64,000 nt of DNA from Pollutiaquabacter sp046052345 (GTDB lineage Bacteria; Bacteroidota; Bacteroidia; AKYH767-A; 2013-40CM-41-45): contig JBJOMN010000007.1 in NCBI GenBank assembly GCA_046052345.1, positions 248,001-312,000 of the forward strand. The letters are read 5' to 3'. Under the pieces are notes generated by a model. The model was not told where the DNA came from and did not search any database. It saw only the letters and a program-made list of their open reading frames with translations. Position numbers and translations under genes: made by a program. Positions 43,991 through 53,803 of the stretch are shown here, in pieces (position 1 is the stretch's first letter; every line of letters begins with the position of its first letter).

Positions 43991-44888
43991 TTACCATGAA
44001 CCGGTCCTGCTCCGGGAAAGTGTTGACGCGCTCGACATAGCTAAGAATGGCGTCTACGTGGACGTCACAATGGGAGGAGCCGGTCATACGCGGGAGATCC
44101 TGCGGAGACTGGGGGAGGGTGGAACGTTATTTGGATTTGATCAGGACGAGGAGGCGGGTGCGAATGCGCCGGCCGACGACAGGTTCACCTGGGTCCGGCA
44201 CAATTACCGTTACCTGAAAAGGTTCCTTACTTATTACGGTAAATGTACCGTTGACGGCATCCTTGCCGACCTGGGGGTTTCATCGCATCAGTTCGACCGT
44301 GCGGAACGCGGCTTTTCTACCCGTTACGAAGGTCCGCTCGATATGCGAATGAACCGTTTGTCGGGAAAGAGCGCGGCCGATGTGGTGAACCGTTACACCG
44401 AGGAAGAGCTGACACGGCTGTTCCGGGAATACGGAGAGATCCGCAATGCACGGGAGCTTGCAGCGAGAATCGTATCGACACGTGCACAAGCTCCCTTCTC
44501 AACGACGGCTGCGCTTCGGGAATCCACGCTGTCGGTTGCTGAACGTGGAAACGAGTCTCAATACCTGGCGAGGATCTTCCAGGCGTTGAGGATCGAGGTG
44601 AACGATGAGCTGGGCGCAATCAAGGAGTTTCTCCGGCAGTCCGCCGAAGTGCTCCGGCCCGGGGGGCGTTTGGTTGTCATCGCATATCACTCGCTGGAGG
44701 ATCGTCTGGTCAAGAATTTCATCGCACACGGAAAATTCGAGGGAGAGACTGTGCGGGATATCTACGGCAATCCGGAAGCAGTCCCTTTCCGGTCTGTAAC
44801 CCGGAAGCCGGTGGAGCCTGATGCTGAAGAGATCGAAAGGAATCCGCGTGCGCGCAGTGCAAAAATGAGGATCGCAGAGAAAAACTGA
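43977..44888 (+). CDS. rsmH: 16S rRNA (cytosine1402-N4)-methyltransferase
   Basis: 303 residues. It methylates C1402 of 16S rRNA using S-adenosylmethionine. YHEPVLLRESVD is the start motif, YVDVTMGGAGHTREIL the SAM site, ILADLGVSSHQFD the catalytic region and VIAYHSLEDRLVKNF the late motif. The start lies within mraZ. It is followed by ftsL after 2 bp. Confidence 0.96.
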   Translation: MTTSSYHEPVLLRESVDALDIAKNGVYVDVTMGGAGHTREILRRLGEGGTLFGFDQDEEAGANAPADDRFTWVRHNYRYLKRFLTYYGKCTVDGILADLGVSSHQFDRAERGFSTRYEGPLDMRMNRLSGKSAADVVNRYTEEELTRLFREYGEIRNARELAARIVSTRAQAPFSTTAALRESTLSVAERGNESQYLARIFQALRIEVNDELGAIKEFLRQSAEVLRPGGRLVVIAYHSLEDRLVKNFIAHGKFEGETVRDIYGNPEAVPFRSVTRKPVEPDAEEIERNPRARSAKMRIAEKN

Positions 44889-44890
44889 AT

Positions 44891-45319
44891 ATGTCTGAAA
44901 ACCGGTTAAGAGACACTGAAGAGGAAAAAACGGTTCCGGAGGAGATCGTCGCCGAAGCTACGCCCAAAAGGCGTAAGAAAGCCGGTATTTCCAGGAGCTT
45001 CATCCGCTTCATCAATGTGTTCGACTGGTTCGACCGTGACCAGGTGGCCCGGAACATGCCATTCATCCTTTTCCTGAGTTTTCTGGTGATGTGTTACATC
45101 GCCAACAGTTATTACTCGGAGAAACTCATTCGCGACATCGACAAGACCAAACTGGAGCTGAAGGAGAGGAGTGCGGAGTACATCACTATCCGTTCAAAGC
45201 TGATGTACAGCAGTAAACAGTCGGAGGTTGCCCGGTCCGCGGAGTCTCTTGGCCTGAAGGAGAGCACTGAACCCCCTAAGAAACTGGTGATCGTCACCGA
45301 AAAAGCATCCGGCCGTTGA
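44891..45319 (+). CDS. ftsL: FtsL-like cell-division protein
   Basis: 142 residues: a basic cytoplasmic segment of about 55 residues, one transmembrane helix (NMPFILFLSFLVMCYIANSY) and a periplasmic coiled coil (IDKTKLELKERSAEYITIRSKL). This and its position between rsmH and ftsI identify it as FtsL, which forms a complex with FtsB and FtsQ at the septum. Sequence similarity within the family is low, so position carries weight. The stop overlaps the ftsI start. Confidence 0.8.
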   Translation: MSENRLRDTEEEKTVPEEIVAEATPKRRKKAGISRSFIRFINVFDWFDRDQVARNMPFILFLSFLVMCYIANSYYSEKLIRDIDKTKLELKERSAEYITIRSKLMYSSKQSEVARSAESLGLKESTEPPKKLVIVTEKASGR

Positions 45320-47424
45320 TGGAAACCAGGAAATCGATCTTGTTCCGTGTGTATATCGGCTTCTTCCTGATATGCCTTTTCGGAGCAGCCATCCTTTTCC
45401 AGATCGGACGCATCCAGTTCGTGGAAGGGGAGATGTGGAAGCAGCGTGCCGACAGCATGATGCTGGAGTACGTCAATATCGAGGCGGCCCGCGGCAACAT
45501 CTATTCTTCGGACAGCATGCTGCTGGCGTATTCCGTGCCCATCTATGAACTGCGTCTTGATACCAGGGCGGGGGGCGTCACGGACGAACTTTTCAATGAC
45601 AAGATCGATTCCATATCGAACGGCTTAGCACGCATCTTCAACGACAGGACCGCCTCCGAGTACAGGGAGGACCTTGTCAATGCACGGGCAGCGAAAGAGC
45701 GCTACCATCTCATCCGCAGAGGCGTCAATTACCTTGAGCTGCAACAAGTCAGGCAATTGCCCGTCTTCCGTATGGGAAAATACAAAGGCGGGCTGATGGT
45801 CGAGCAACAGAACCGCCGCGACCTTACGTACCGTGAGCTGGCAAAGCGCACCATCGGCACACCGCGGGACGCAAAGCCCGTAGGAATCGAAGCGGCCTTC
45901 AATGAAGAGCTAAAGGGGGTCAGCGGGCGACGGTTGATGCAGAAGATCGCCGGCAATACCTGGAAGCCCGTTAATGACCGGGATGAAATCGAGCCGAGGG
46001 ACGGTAACGACATTATCACTACGATAGACCTCAATATCCAGGACGTGGCTTCCAGTTCGTTGGAAAAGCACCTGCGATTACACAACGCCGACAAAGGGTG
46101 TGCCGTGCTTATGGAAGTGGCCACCGGCGACATCAAGGCCATATCCAATCTTACCAAGATGGAGGACGGTTCCTACCGCGAAGTCTATAACTACGCCATT
46201 GCGGAGGCTACCTATCCGGGATCCACTTTCAAGCTGGCATCCATGCTGGCGGTCATCGATGACGGATTCGCCGACACCTCCGATTACGTATTCGTCGGTA
46301 ACGGCTCAACTTTTTATTACGGGAAGGAAGTGAAGGACGCGCATCCTCCTGCCTCACCGCGGATGACGGTCAAGGAGGTCTTTGAGAATTCATCGAACGT
46401 AGGGACCACCCGTCTCGTCTACCAGTATTACGCCAAAGATCCTGAACGTTTCATCCGTAAGGTCTATTCCTTCGGTTTGGGGACCAAGCTTGGTCTGCAG
46501 ATCGCCGGAGAAGCCCAGCCCCGCATCAAACACAAGGATGAAGAGGGATGGTCCGCCATCTCCCTGCCATGGATCTCCTACGGTTACGAGACCGCACTGA
46601 CGCCGATACAGATTCTCGCCTTCTACAATGCCGTAGCGAACAACGGACGGATGGTCCGTCCGAAATTCGTCCGGGAGATACGGCACAGCGGTCAGCTTGT
46701 CGAAGCGTTCCCGACCGAGGTCATCCGTGATTCCATCGCATCGCCGGTGGCGATATCCAAGGTGCGTAAGATGATGGAAGGTGTTGTTGAGCGCGGCACC
46801 GGATCCGTCCTGAACAAGTCCCCTTATCGGATCGCCGGCAAGACCGGTACTGCTCAGTTGCAGGCGAAACGTATGCAGGACGGGACAGTCCGGATGACCT
46901 ATCAGGCCTCTTTCGCAGGATACTTTCCGGCCGACCGTCCCAAGTACAGCTGCATAGTGGTTGTCTATGCGCCGTCCAATGATGTCTATTATGGCGGCAC
47001 CGTTGCCGCTCCCGTCTTCAAGGACATCGCGGACAAAGTCTATTCCACCCGGCTGGACCTGCAAGTGGATCCTCTTCAGAAGGATTCCGCTGCCGTCTTG
47101 CCGCTTCCCCTCGCCAAGGCGGGTTACCGGCAGGACGTACAGCATGTCCTGAAGACCTTATCACTTCCCTATGCCTATCCCGAGAACGCGACCTGGGTCA
47201 GTTCCACGACAGACGAAAGGCTGGTAAAGCTTACTCCCCGCCCTGGCAAACCGGGTACGGCTCCTAACGTGATGGGTATGGGATTGCGCGACGCACTGTT
47301 CGTGCTGGAGAACGAAGGGTTGAGCGTAAGTGTGGCCGGCAAAGGAAAAGTGACCGGACAATCCATTAAAGCAGGCTCTGCGATACGTAAGGGGGATGCC
47401 ATCAAACTTGTACTGAATCAATGA
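45319..47424 (+). CDS. ftsI: Septal peptidoglycan transpeptidase (PBP3-like) with PASTA domain
   Basis: 701 residues from ATG 45319, which overlaps the ftsL stop by one base; a TTG at 45316 is an alternative. One N-terminal transmembrane helix, a dimerisation domain, then the transpeptidase domain with S302-x-x-K305 (STFK), S358-x-N360 and K508-T-G. The last 60 residues or so are one PASTA repeat (GMGLRDALFVLENEGLSV). It crosslinks septal peptidoglycan. The stop overlaps murE by four bases. Confidence 0.95.
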   Translation: METRKSILFRVYIGFFLICLFGAAILFQIGRIQFVEGEMWKQRADSMMLEYVNIEAARGNIYSSDSMLLAYSVPIYELRLDTRAGGVTDELFNDKIDSISNGLARIFNDRTASEYREDLVNARAAKERYHLIRRGVNYLELQQVRQLPVFRMGKYKGGLMVEQQNRRDLTYRELAKRTIGTPRDAKPVGIEAAFNEELKGVSGRRLMQKIAGNTWKPVNDRDEIEPRDGNDIITTIDLNIQDVASSSLEKHLRLHNADKGCAVLMEVATGDIKAISNLTKMEDGSYREVYNYAIAEATYPGSTFKLASMLAVIDDGFADTSDYVFVGNGSTFYYGKEVKDAHPPASPRMTVKEVFENSSNVGTTRLVYQYYAKDPERFIRKVYSFGLGTKLGLQIAGEAQPRIKHKDEEGWSAISLPWISYGYETALTPIQILAFYNAVANNGRMVRPKFVREIRHSGQLVEAFPTEVIRDSIASPVAISKVRKMMEGVVERGTGSVLNKSPYRIAGKTGTAQLQAKRMQDGTVRMTYQASFAGYFPADRPKYSCIVVVYAPSNDVYYGGTVAAPVFKDIADKVYSTRLDLQVDPLQKDSAAVLPLPLAKAGYRQDVQHVLKTLSLPYAYPENATWVSSTTDERLVKLTPRPGKPGTAPNVMGMGLRDALFVLENEGLSVSVAGKGKVTGQSIKAGSAIRKGDAIKLVLNQ

Positions 47425-48878
47425 AGGCGCTCAAGGACATATTGTACAAGGCGGGAATCGAAGAAGTAGTCGGATCGACCTCGGTGGAGATCACGGACAT
47501 CTGCTTTGACTCGCGCAAGGCCGGCAAGGGGTCCGTCTTCGTAGCCGTGAAGGGAACACAATCCGACGGACATGCCTTCATTCCGCAAGTCGTAGCCGCA
47601 GGGGCTTCGGCGGTTGTCTGCGAGGTGTTGCCCCATGAAACCGTCCGGGGGGTGACGTATGTCCGTGTACAGGATTCGGCGTACGCGCTGGGTGTCATGG
47701 CCGACAATTTCCACGACCATCCTTCTGAAAAACTCTCACTGGTCGGTGTCACCGGAACAAACGGAAAGACCACCACGGTGACGCTCCTCTTTCAGTTGTT
47801 CCGTCATCTTGGATACGGGGCCGGCCTTATTTCCACTGTCCGCAACCAGGTGAACGACGAAGTGTTCGAGAGCACCCATACCACCCCCGATCCGGTTCAG
47901 CTCAATGCACTTCTCTCTTCGATGGTGTCAGCCGGTTGCCGGTACGCCTTCATGGAAGTAAGCTCACATGCGGTGGTGCAGCAGCGCATCGCCGGGCTCC
48001 GTTTCAAGGGAGCTGTCTTCACGAACATCACCCATGATCATCTTGATTTTCACAAGACGTTCGATGCCTACCTGAAAGCCAAGAAGCGATTCTTCGACGG
48101 TCTGCCGGAGGATTCGTTCGCACTTACCAATTCGGATGACAGGAACGGGCAGGTGATGGTCCAAAATACTCGGGCTCGGAAGTATACATACGGTGTAAAA
48201 TCCATGGCGGACTTCAAGTGCAGGTTGATCGAGAACGAGTTTTCAGGACTCATGCTCAATCTGGATGGCCGGGATGTGCTCTGCAGGTTGGTGGGCAGCT
48301 TCAATGCATACAATCTTACGGCGGCATACGCGGCTGCAGTCCTGCTGGAACAGGATAGGCTGCAGGTGCTTACTGCACTCAGTCTTTTGCAACCTGTGGA
48401 GGGCCGCTTCGATCATGTCAGTTCCACCGGTGTTGTCGGAATCGTCGATTATGCGCACACCCCCGATGCGCTGCAGAATGTCCTCAATACGTTGCACGAT
48501 GTATCTGCCGGCGGCGGAAGGATCATCACTATCGTAGGATGCGGCGGCGACCGTGATGCGGCGAAGCGTCCCGTCATGGCACGGATCGCCTGCGAGCTCA
48601 GCGACAGGGTGATACTTACCAGTGATAATCCCAGGAGCGAGGATCCTGCGGACATCCTGCGACAGATGGAAACAGGTGTTCCTGCCAAAGACCACTTGAA
48701 GACCTTGACAATCGCTGACCGTAAGGAGGCCATCAAGACGGCAGTATCCATATCCCGCCCGGGCGACATCATACTTGTCGCGGGGAAAGGCCATGAGAAA
48801 TACCAGGAGATAAACGGAATCAGACATCCCTTCGACGACAAGCAGGTCCTGGAGGAATACTTCAAGATGAAAGACTGA
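47421..48878 (+). CDS. murE: UDP-MurNAc-tripeptide ligase (meso-diaminopimelate adding)
   Basis: 485 residues. ATP motif GTNGKTTTV near residue 112, EVSSHAV in the middle, and DNPRSEDP near 408: the DNPR motif is the mark of enzymes that add meso-diaminopimelate rather than lysine. It adds the third residue of the stem peptide. It begins four bases inside ftsI (ATGA) and stops one base before the mraY ATG. murF is not next to it. Confidence 0.96.
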   Translation: MKALKDILYKAGIEEVVGSTSVEITDICFDSRKAGKGSVFVAVKGTQSDGHAFIPQVVAAGASAVVCEVLPHETVRGVTYVRVQDSAYALGVMADNFHDHPSEKLSLVGVTGTNGKTTTVTLLFQLFRHLGYGAGLISTVRNQVNDEVFESTHTTPDPVQLNALLSSMVSAGCRYAFMEVSSHAVVQQRIAGLRFKGAVFTNITHDHLDFHKTFDAYLKAKKRFFDGLPEDSFALTNSDDRNGQVMVQNTRARKYTYGVKSMADFKCRLIENEFSGLMLNLDGRDVLCRLVGSFNAYNLTAAYAAAVLLEQDRLQVLTALSLLQPVEGRFDHVSSTGVVGIVDYAHTPDALQNVLNTLHDVSAGGGRIITIVGCGGDRDAAKRPVMARIACELSDRVILTSDNPRSEDPADILRQMETGVPAKDHLKTLTIADRKEAIKTAVSISRPGDIILVAGKGHEKYQEINGIRHPFDDKQVLEEYFKMKD

Positions 48879-48879
48879 C

Positions 48880-50139
48880 ATGCTTTATTATCTGTTCAGA
48901 TATATCGATCAGCAATTCGACCTGCCCGGAGCCGGAGTCTTCCAGTACATCTCCTTCCGCGCGGCGATGGCCGTGATCACTTCCTTGTTCATTTCCTTGC
49001 TGATGGGTAAGACCATCATCCGGTATCTGCATCGGAAACAGGTGGGTGAGACGGTACGCGATCTCGGCCTGGAAGGTCAAAAGGAGAAGCAGGGAACTCC
49101 CACCATGGGCGGGTTCATCATCCTTGCCGCCATCCTGGTGCCTACGTTGCTCTTCGCACGATTGCTGAATGTGTATGTGATCCTGATGCTCGTCACCACG
49201 GTGTGGCTGGGACTCATTGGCTTCCTGGACGATTATATCAAGGTGTTCAAGAAGGACAAAGAAGGTTTGGCAGGACGCTTCAAGGTGATGGGACAGGTGG
49301 GTCTCGGACTGATTGTCGGCATCACTCTGTACTTCAATGAATATGTGGTGGTGAAAGAGCGCGTGGAGAAGGAGAATATCACGGTGAAGCATGTGCATTC
49401 GAACGTCATCGAGGACATCAGGCAGCATGAAGAGGCGCTTTACTCCGGTGCTGCGGTCAAGTCCACCACTACGACGATTCCCTTCATCAAGAACCACGAG
49501 TTCGATTATTCCGATCTGCTGGCTTGGACCGGCGAAGGTTATCGCAAGTGGGCCTGGCTGGTATTCATTCCCATCGTGATATTGATCATCACCGCGGTAT
49601 CGAATGGTGCGAACATCACTGACGGTATCGACGGTCTCGCAACGGGCACTTCGGCGATCGTAGGCGCTACGCTGGGGCTGTTGGCCTACGTGTCCGGAAA
49701 CACCGTTTTCGCAAACTACCTCAATATCATGTACATCCCTTACACCGGGGAGCTGGTGGTTTTCATGGCCGCATTTGTCGGAGCCTGTGTGGGATTCCTT
49801 TGGTACAACGCGTATCCGGCCCAGGTCTTCATGGGCGATACCGGAAGCCTGGCGTTGGGGGGCATCATCGCCGCCTTCGCCATAGCCATCCGTAAGGAGT
49901 TGCTGATCCCTGTTTTGTGCGGCATCTTCTTCATCGAAAACCTATCGGTCGTATTGCAGGTAAGCTATTTCAAGTACACCAAGAAGAAATACGGAGAAGG
50001 CCGGCGCATCTTCAGGATGTCCCCCTTGCACCATCATTATCAGAAGCTGGGATACCACGAGTCGAAGATCGTATCCCGGTTCTGGATCATCGGAATCTTC
50101 CTCGCCATCGTCACCATGGTGACACTTAAACTGAGATAG
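48880..50139 (+). CDS. mraY: Phospho-N-acetylmuramoyl-pentapeptide transferase
   Basis: 419 residues, about 60 longer than the Escherichia coli protein. It links phospho-MurNAc-pentapeptide to undecaprenyl phosphate to give lipid I. Key motifs are TPTMGG, the acidic FLDDYIK, NITDGIDGLATG, and MGDTGSLALGG, with HHHYQKLG near the end. The extra length is mostly in a hydrophilic loop (residues about 150-215) between the FLDDYIK helix and the NITDGIDGL helix; other Bacteroidota share a loop of this kind. Confidence 0.96.
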   Translation: MLYYLFRYIDQQFDLPGAGVFQYISFRAAMAVITSLFISLLMGKTIIRYLHRKQVGETVRDLGLEGQKEKQGTPTMGGFIILAAILVPTLLFARLLNVYVILMLVTTVWLGLIGFLDDYIKVFKKDKEGLAGRFKVMGQVGLGLIVGITLYFNEYVVVKERVEKENITVKHVHSNVIEDIRQHEEALYSGAAVKSTTTTIPFIKNHEFDYSDLLAWTGEGYRKWAWLVFIPIVILIITAVSNGANITDGIDGLATGTSAIVGATLGLLAYVSGNTVFANYLNIMYIPYTGELVVFMAAFVGACVGFLWYNAYPAQVFMGDTGSLALGGIIAAFAIAIRKELLIPVLCGIFFIENLSVVLQVSYFKYTKKKYGEGRRIFRMSPLHHHYQKLGYHESKIVSRFWIIGIFLAIVTMVTLKLR

Positions 50140-50158
50140 GGAGACCCCGACCAACACC

Positions 50159-51511
50159 ATGAGCACACACACACCACCTCTTCTTGTCATCCTCGGCGCC
50201 GCTGAAAGCGGGGTGGGAGCCGCTGTCCTCGCGCTGAGGAAAGGGCTTCGTGTATTTGTTTCCGATCATGGCACAATAAAGCAGGAGTATAAGCAGCTGT
50301 TGGACAAGTACGGAATAGCCTGGGAGGAAGGCGGCCATGACGAAGACAGGATACTGGCGGCCCACGAGGTGGTGAAAAGCCCCGGTGTCCCTGACACGGC
50401 TCCCATCGTAAAAAAGATCGTAGCGAAGGGGATTCCGGTCATCTCCGAGATTGAATTCGCCGGACGTTACACCAAGGCAAAGATCATAGGTATCACGGGG
50501 ACCAACGGCAAGACGACCACCACGCTGCTGACCTATCACATACTCAGCAAGGCGGGACTCGACGTGGGTCTTGCAGGCAATGTCGGAAAGAGTTTCGCCA
50601 TGCAGGTCGCCGAATCCGACCACGACTACTTCGTGCTTGAGCTGAGCAGCTTCCAGCTGGACGGACTGACGGATTTCAAATGCGACATCGCCGTCCTTAC
50701 GAACATCACGCCGGATCATCTCGACAGATACGAGTACAAACTGGAAAATTATGTCCGCTCCAAATTCCGCATAACACGGAACCAGACGGCGGACGACGTC
50801 TTCATCTATTGCGATGATGATCCTCTTACTGCCGAACACCTCGGATTCATCGAGGGGCAGGCGATCCGTTATCCGTTTTCAATCCTTAAACACCTCCCGC
50901 AGGGAGCCTGCCTCGAACAACAAACACTAACCATACACACACATCAACAACAACACTTCAACATGCTCGTACACGAACTCGCCCTTCAGGGAAAACACAA
51001 CCTCTACAATTCCATGGCTGCCGGCATCGCCGCGCGCGTACTCGACATCCGTAACGAAGCCATACGTGAAAGCCTTTCCGACTTCCGCAGTGTGGAACAC
51101 CGCCTTGAATCCGTACTGTCGGTTCACGGGATCGAATTCATCAATGATTCCAAGGCTACGAACGTCAACTCGACATGGTATGCGCTGGAAAGCATGACGC
51201 GTCCTGTGATCCTGATCCTAGGGGGTGTCGACAAAGGCAATGATTATTCGGCGATTTCGGAGCTGGCCAAGGAAAAGGTGAAAGCCATCGTCTGCCTGGG
51301 AGTCGACAATCGCAAGATCCTGAAGGCGTTCAAGGACATCGTCCCTCAGATCGTCGAAACGAAGACGGCTGAAGACGCTGTCCAGGCCTCTTACCGGCTT
51401 GGCAAGAAGGGCGATGTCGTATTGCTGTCGCCCGCATGTGCAAGTTTCGACTTGTTCGAGAATTACGAGGACCGCGGACGCCAATTCAAAAAGGCTGTCC
51501 GCGCCCTCTGA
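50159..51511 (+). CDS. murD: UDP-MurNAc-alanine--D-glutamate ligase
   Basis: 450 residues. It adds D-Glu to UDP-MurNAc-L-Ala. The N-terminal Rossmann part opens with ILGAAESGVGAAVLA, the ATP loop is GITGTNGKTTTT, ELSSFQLDG is the MurD-type middle motif, and INDSKATNVNSTWYALE and LSPACASFDLFENYEDRG close the C-terminal domain. Residues 253-269 form an odd stretch rich in Gln, His and Thr, encoded by a 49-nt piece with no G (50916-50964). Confidence 0.96.
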   Translation: MSTHTPPLLVILGAAESGVGAAVLALRKGLRVFVSDHGTIKQEYKQLLDKYGIAWEEGGHDEDRILAAHEVVKSPGVPDTAPIVKKIVAKGIPVISEIEFAGRYTKAKIIGITGTNGKTTTTLLTYHILSKAGLDVGLAGNVGKSFAMQVAESDHDYFVLELSSFQLDGLTDFKCDIAVLTNITPDHLDRYEYKLENYVRSKFRITRNQTADDVFIYCDDDPLTAEHLGFIEGQAIRYPFSILKHLPQGACLEQQTLTIHTHQQQHFNMLVHELALQGKHNLYNSMAAGIAARVLDIRNEAIRESLSDFRSVEHRLESVLSVHGIEFINDSKATNVNSTWYALESMTRPVILILGGVDKGNDYSAISELAKEKVKAIVCLGVDNRKILKAFKDIVPQIVETKTAEDAVQASYRLGKKGDVVLLSPACASFDLFENYEDRGRQFKKAVRAL

Positions 51512-51555
51512 TAGCGGCCGAATGCGATGCTGCAGTAACATCAACCTTATAGAAC

Positions 51556-52722
51556 ATGTCCGTACACGAAAACTGGCTTGACAAGTATTTCAAAGGCGAC
51601 CGTACCATTTGGATGGTCGTGTTCGTCCTGTCGATCTTCTCTTTGCTGGCCGTGTACAGCAGTACAGGGACTTTGGCTTACAAACGGCAGCACGGCACGG
51701 AATACTTCCTGTTCAAGCACCTGCTGATACTGGGCACTGGAATCGGCCTGATGTATGCAGCCCACCGCATCCGGTATACGGTCTATTCCAAGATCTCCAC
51801 GTTGGCGATTTTCCTGACGGTGCCGCTGCTATTGCTTACCCTGATCCTGGGTACCAACCTGAACGAGGCCAGCCGATGGCTGACGCTGCCGGTCATCAAT
51901 ATGACCTTTCAGACCTCTGATCTGGCGAAGCTTTCCCTGGTCATGTACGTGGCAAGGATCCTGTCCAAGCGACAGGAAGAGGACATGACTTTCCGCTCCA
52001 TCTTCTTTCCGTTGCTTGTGCCTGTCATGTTGGTCTGCGGACTCATTCTTCCGGCCAATTTCTCCACTGCCGCAGTGCTTTTCATCTCTTGTCTTTTCCT
52101 GATGCTGATCGGACGTGTCAAGATCAAACACCTGATGTACATGATGGGGATCGGTCTTGCAGGTCTGGGCCTTTACATCCTTGTCGCCATTGCATTAGGC
52201 AACCCTCAGCGCATACATACCTGGCAGGCGCGCATCGAGCGTTTCTCTCATCCTGAATCGGAGGATAATTACCAGACGGACCAGGCCAAGATCGCCATCG
52301 CCAAAGGCGGAATCGTCGGAAGGTTCCCCGGAAACAGCACGCAACGTAATTTCCTTCCGCATCCGTATTCCGATTTCATCTATGCCATCATCATCGAAGA
52401 ATACGGCATGATCGGCGGGGCATTGATCCTGTTCCTGTATCTGCTGCTGTTCTATAGGGTGGTCCGCTTCATCCACCACAGTCCGATGGCTTTCGGCACC
52501 TTATTGTCGGTCGGGTGTGTCTTCATACTCACCTTCCAGGCCATGATCAACATGGCGGTCGCAGTCGGATTGTTTCCCGTTACAGGTCAGCCTTTGCCGC
52601 TGGTCAGCATGGGCGGATCTTCGATATGGTTCACCAGTATCGGTATCGGCATCATACTGAGCGTTAGCCGTCAGGTTGAAAAGGAAAAGAAGGAAGGAGG
52701 CGATGAGCTTGCAACGGCCTAA
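51556..52722 (+). CDS. ftsW: SEDS-family lipid II polymerase FtsW
   Basis: 388 residues, ten helices. It polymerises lipid II at the septum together with FtsI. The motifs FSLLAVYSSTGTLA, LGTNLNEASRWLTLP, QTDQAKIAIAKGG, FLPHPYSDFIYAIIIEEYG and QPLPLVSMGGSS are all present. Position between murD and murG points to FtsW rather than RodA. murG begins within its last 20 bases. Confidence 0.93.
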   Translation: MSVHENWLDKYFKGDRTIWMVVFVLSIFSLLAVYSSTGTLAYKRQHGTEYFLFKHLLILGTGIGLMYAAHRIRYTVYSKISTLAIFLTVPLLLLTLILGTNLNEASRWLTLPVINMTFQTSDLAKLSLVMYVARILSKRQEEDMTFRSIFFPLLVPVMLVCGLILPANFSTAAVLFISCLFLMLIGRVKIKHLMYMMGIGLAGLGLYILVAIALGNPQRIHTWQARIERFSHPESEDNYQTDQAKIAIAKGGIVGRFPGNSTQRNFLPHPYSDFIYAIIIEEYGMIGGALILFLYLLLFYRVVRFIHHSPMAFGTLLSVGCVFILTFQAMINMAVAVGLFPVTGQPLPLVSMGGSSIWFTSIGIGIILSVSRQVEKEKKEGGDELATA

Positions 52723-53803
52723 GATCAAAGTGATCATCAGTGGTGGCGGAACCGGGGGGCATATTTTCCCGGCCATAGCCATCGCGCAGGCGTTGCTTCG
52801 GCTCAATCCGCAGAACGAATTGTTATTCGTAGGGGCGAACGGACGTATGGAGATGGAAAAGGTACCTGCTGCCGGCTTCCGCATCGTGGGTCTTGATATT
52901 GCAGGGCTGCAGCGCCGCTTCGCTTTTTCGAATCTGCTGCTGCCCTTCAAGGTCATTGGAAGCCTTCTTAAAGCCCGTTCGATTGTCAGGGAGTTCCGGC
53001 CGGACGTGGCAGTCGGTGTGGGCGGATATGCCAGCGGCCCTTTGCTTTTCGCGGCATCAGGTATGAATGTGCCGACGCTCATACAGGAACAGAACTCGTT
53101 TGCAGGAGTCACCAACAGGATACTTTCCCGAAGGGCCGAACGGATCTGTGTCGCTTACAGCGGAATGGAGAAGTATTTTCCTACGGATAAAACAACCCTC
53201 ACAGGCAATCCCGTGCGTGCCGATCTCAAAGACATAGAGGGAAAAAGGGAAGAGGGCCTCGTGTATTTCGGCCTTGCCGATAGAAAGCCGGTTGTACTGG
53301 TGATCGGCGGAAGCCTTGGCGCCCGTACCATCAATCGGGCGATACTTGCGGGTAAGGATAAGTTTGAAAGAGAAGGAGTGCAAGTCCTCTGGCAGACCGG
53401 GAAAGGCGGTGCGGACTACGCATCGTACTCCGACCATAGCTTGAAAGTCCTTCCTTTCATTCAACGTATGGATCTCGCTTATGCAGTTGCCGACGTCGTC
53501 GTATCACGAGCCGGTGCAAGCTCTGTTTCCGAACTGGCGCTGGCGAAAAAGGCTGCTATTCTTGTTCCGTCCCCGAATGTAGCGGAGGACCATCAGACGA
53601 AAAATGCGATGGCCCTGGTGGGAAAGGACGCAGCGCTTCTGGTGGAGGACCGGAGTGCTGAAACGGAGTTGGTTGACCGGGTGCTCGAACTGCTGCGCGA
53701 CCTTCCGAAAAGGCAGGATTTGTCGCGCAAGATCGCAGGGTTCGGAATGCCCGATGCCGCAGACGTCATTGCCGGAGAAATCTATAAGCTGTCCGGAAAA
53801 TGA
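52703..53803 (+). CDS. murG: UDP-N-acetylglucosamine--lipid I N-acetylglucosaminyltransferase
   Basis: 366 residues from ATG 52703, preceded by a purine-rich AGGAAGGAGG that is unusual for this phylum; an earlier ATG at 52676 lacks it. It adds GlcNAc to lipid I to give lipid II. The donor and acceptor loops are ISGGGTGGHIFPAIAIA and GVGGYASGPLLFAA, followed by QEQNSFAGVTNR, VIGGSLGARTIN and the GASSVSELALAKKAAILVPSP-like segment. It overlaps murC by four bases. Confidence 0.95.
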   Translation: MSLQRPKIKVIISGGGTGGHIFPAIAIAQALLRLNPQNELLFVGANGRMEMEKVPAAGFRIVGLDIAGLQRRFAFSNLLLPFKVIGSLLKARSIVREFRPDVAVGVGGYASGPLLFAASGMNVPTLIQEQNSFAGVTNRILSRRAERICVAYSGMEKYFPTDKTTLTGNPVRADLKDIEGKREEGLVYFGLADRKPVVLVIGGSLGARTINRAILAGKDKFEREGVQVLWQTGKGGADYASYSDHSLKVLPFIQRMDLAYAVADVVVSRAGASSVSELALAKKAAILVPSPNVAEDHQTKNAMALVGKDAALLVEDRSAETELVDRVLELLRDLPKRQDLSRKIAGFGMPDAADVIAGEIYKLSGK

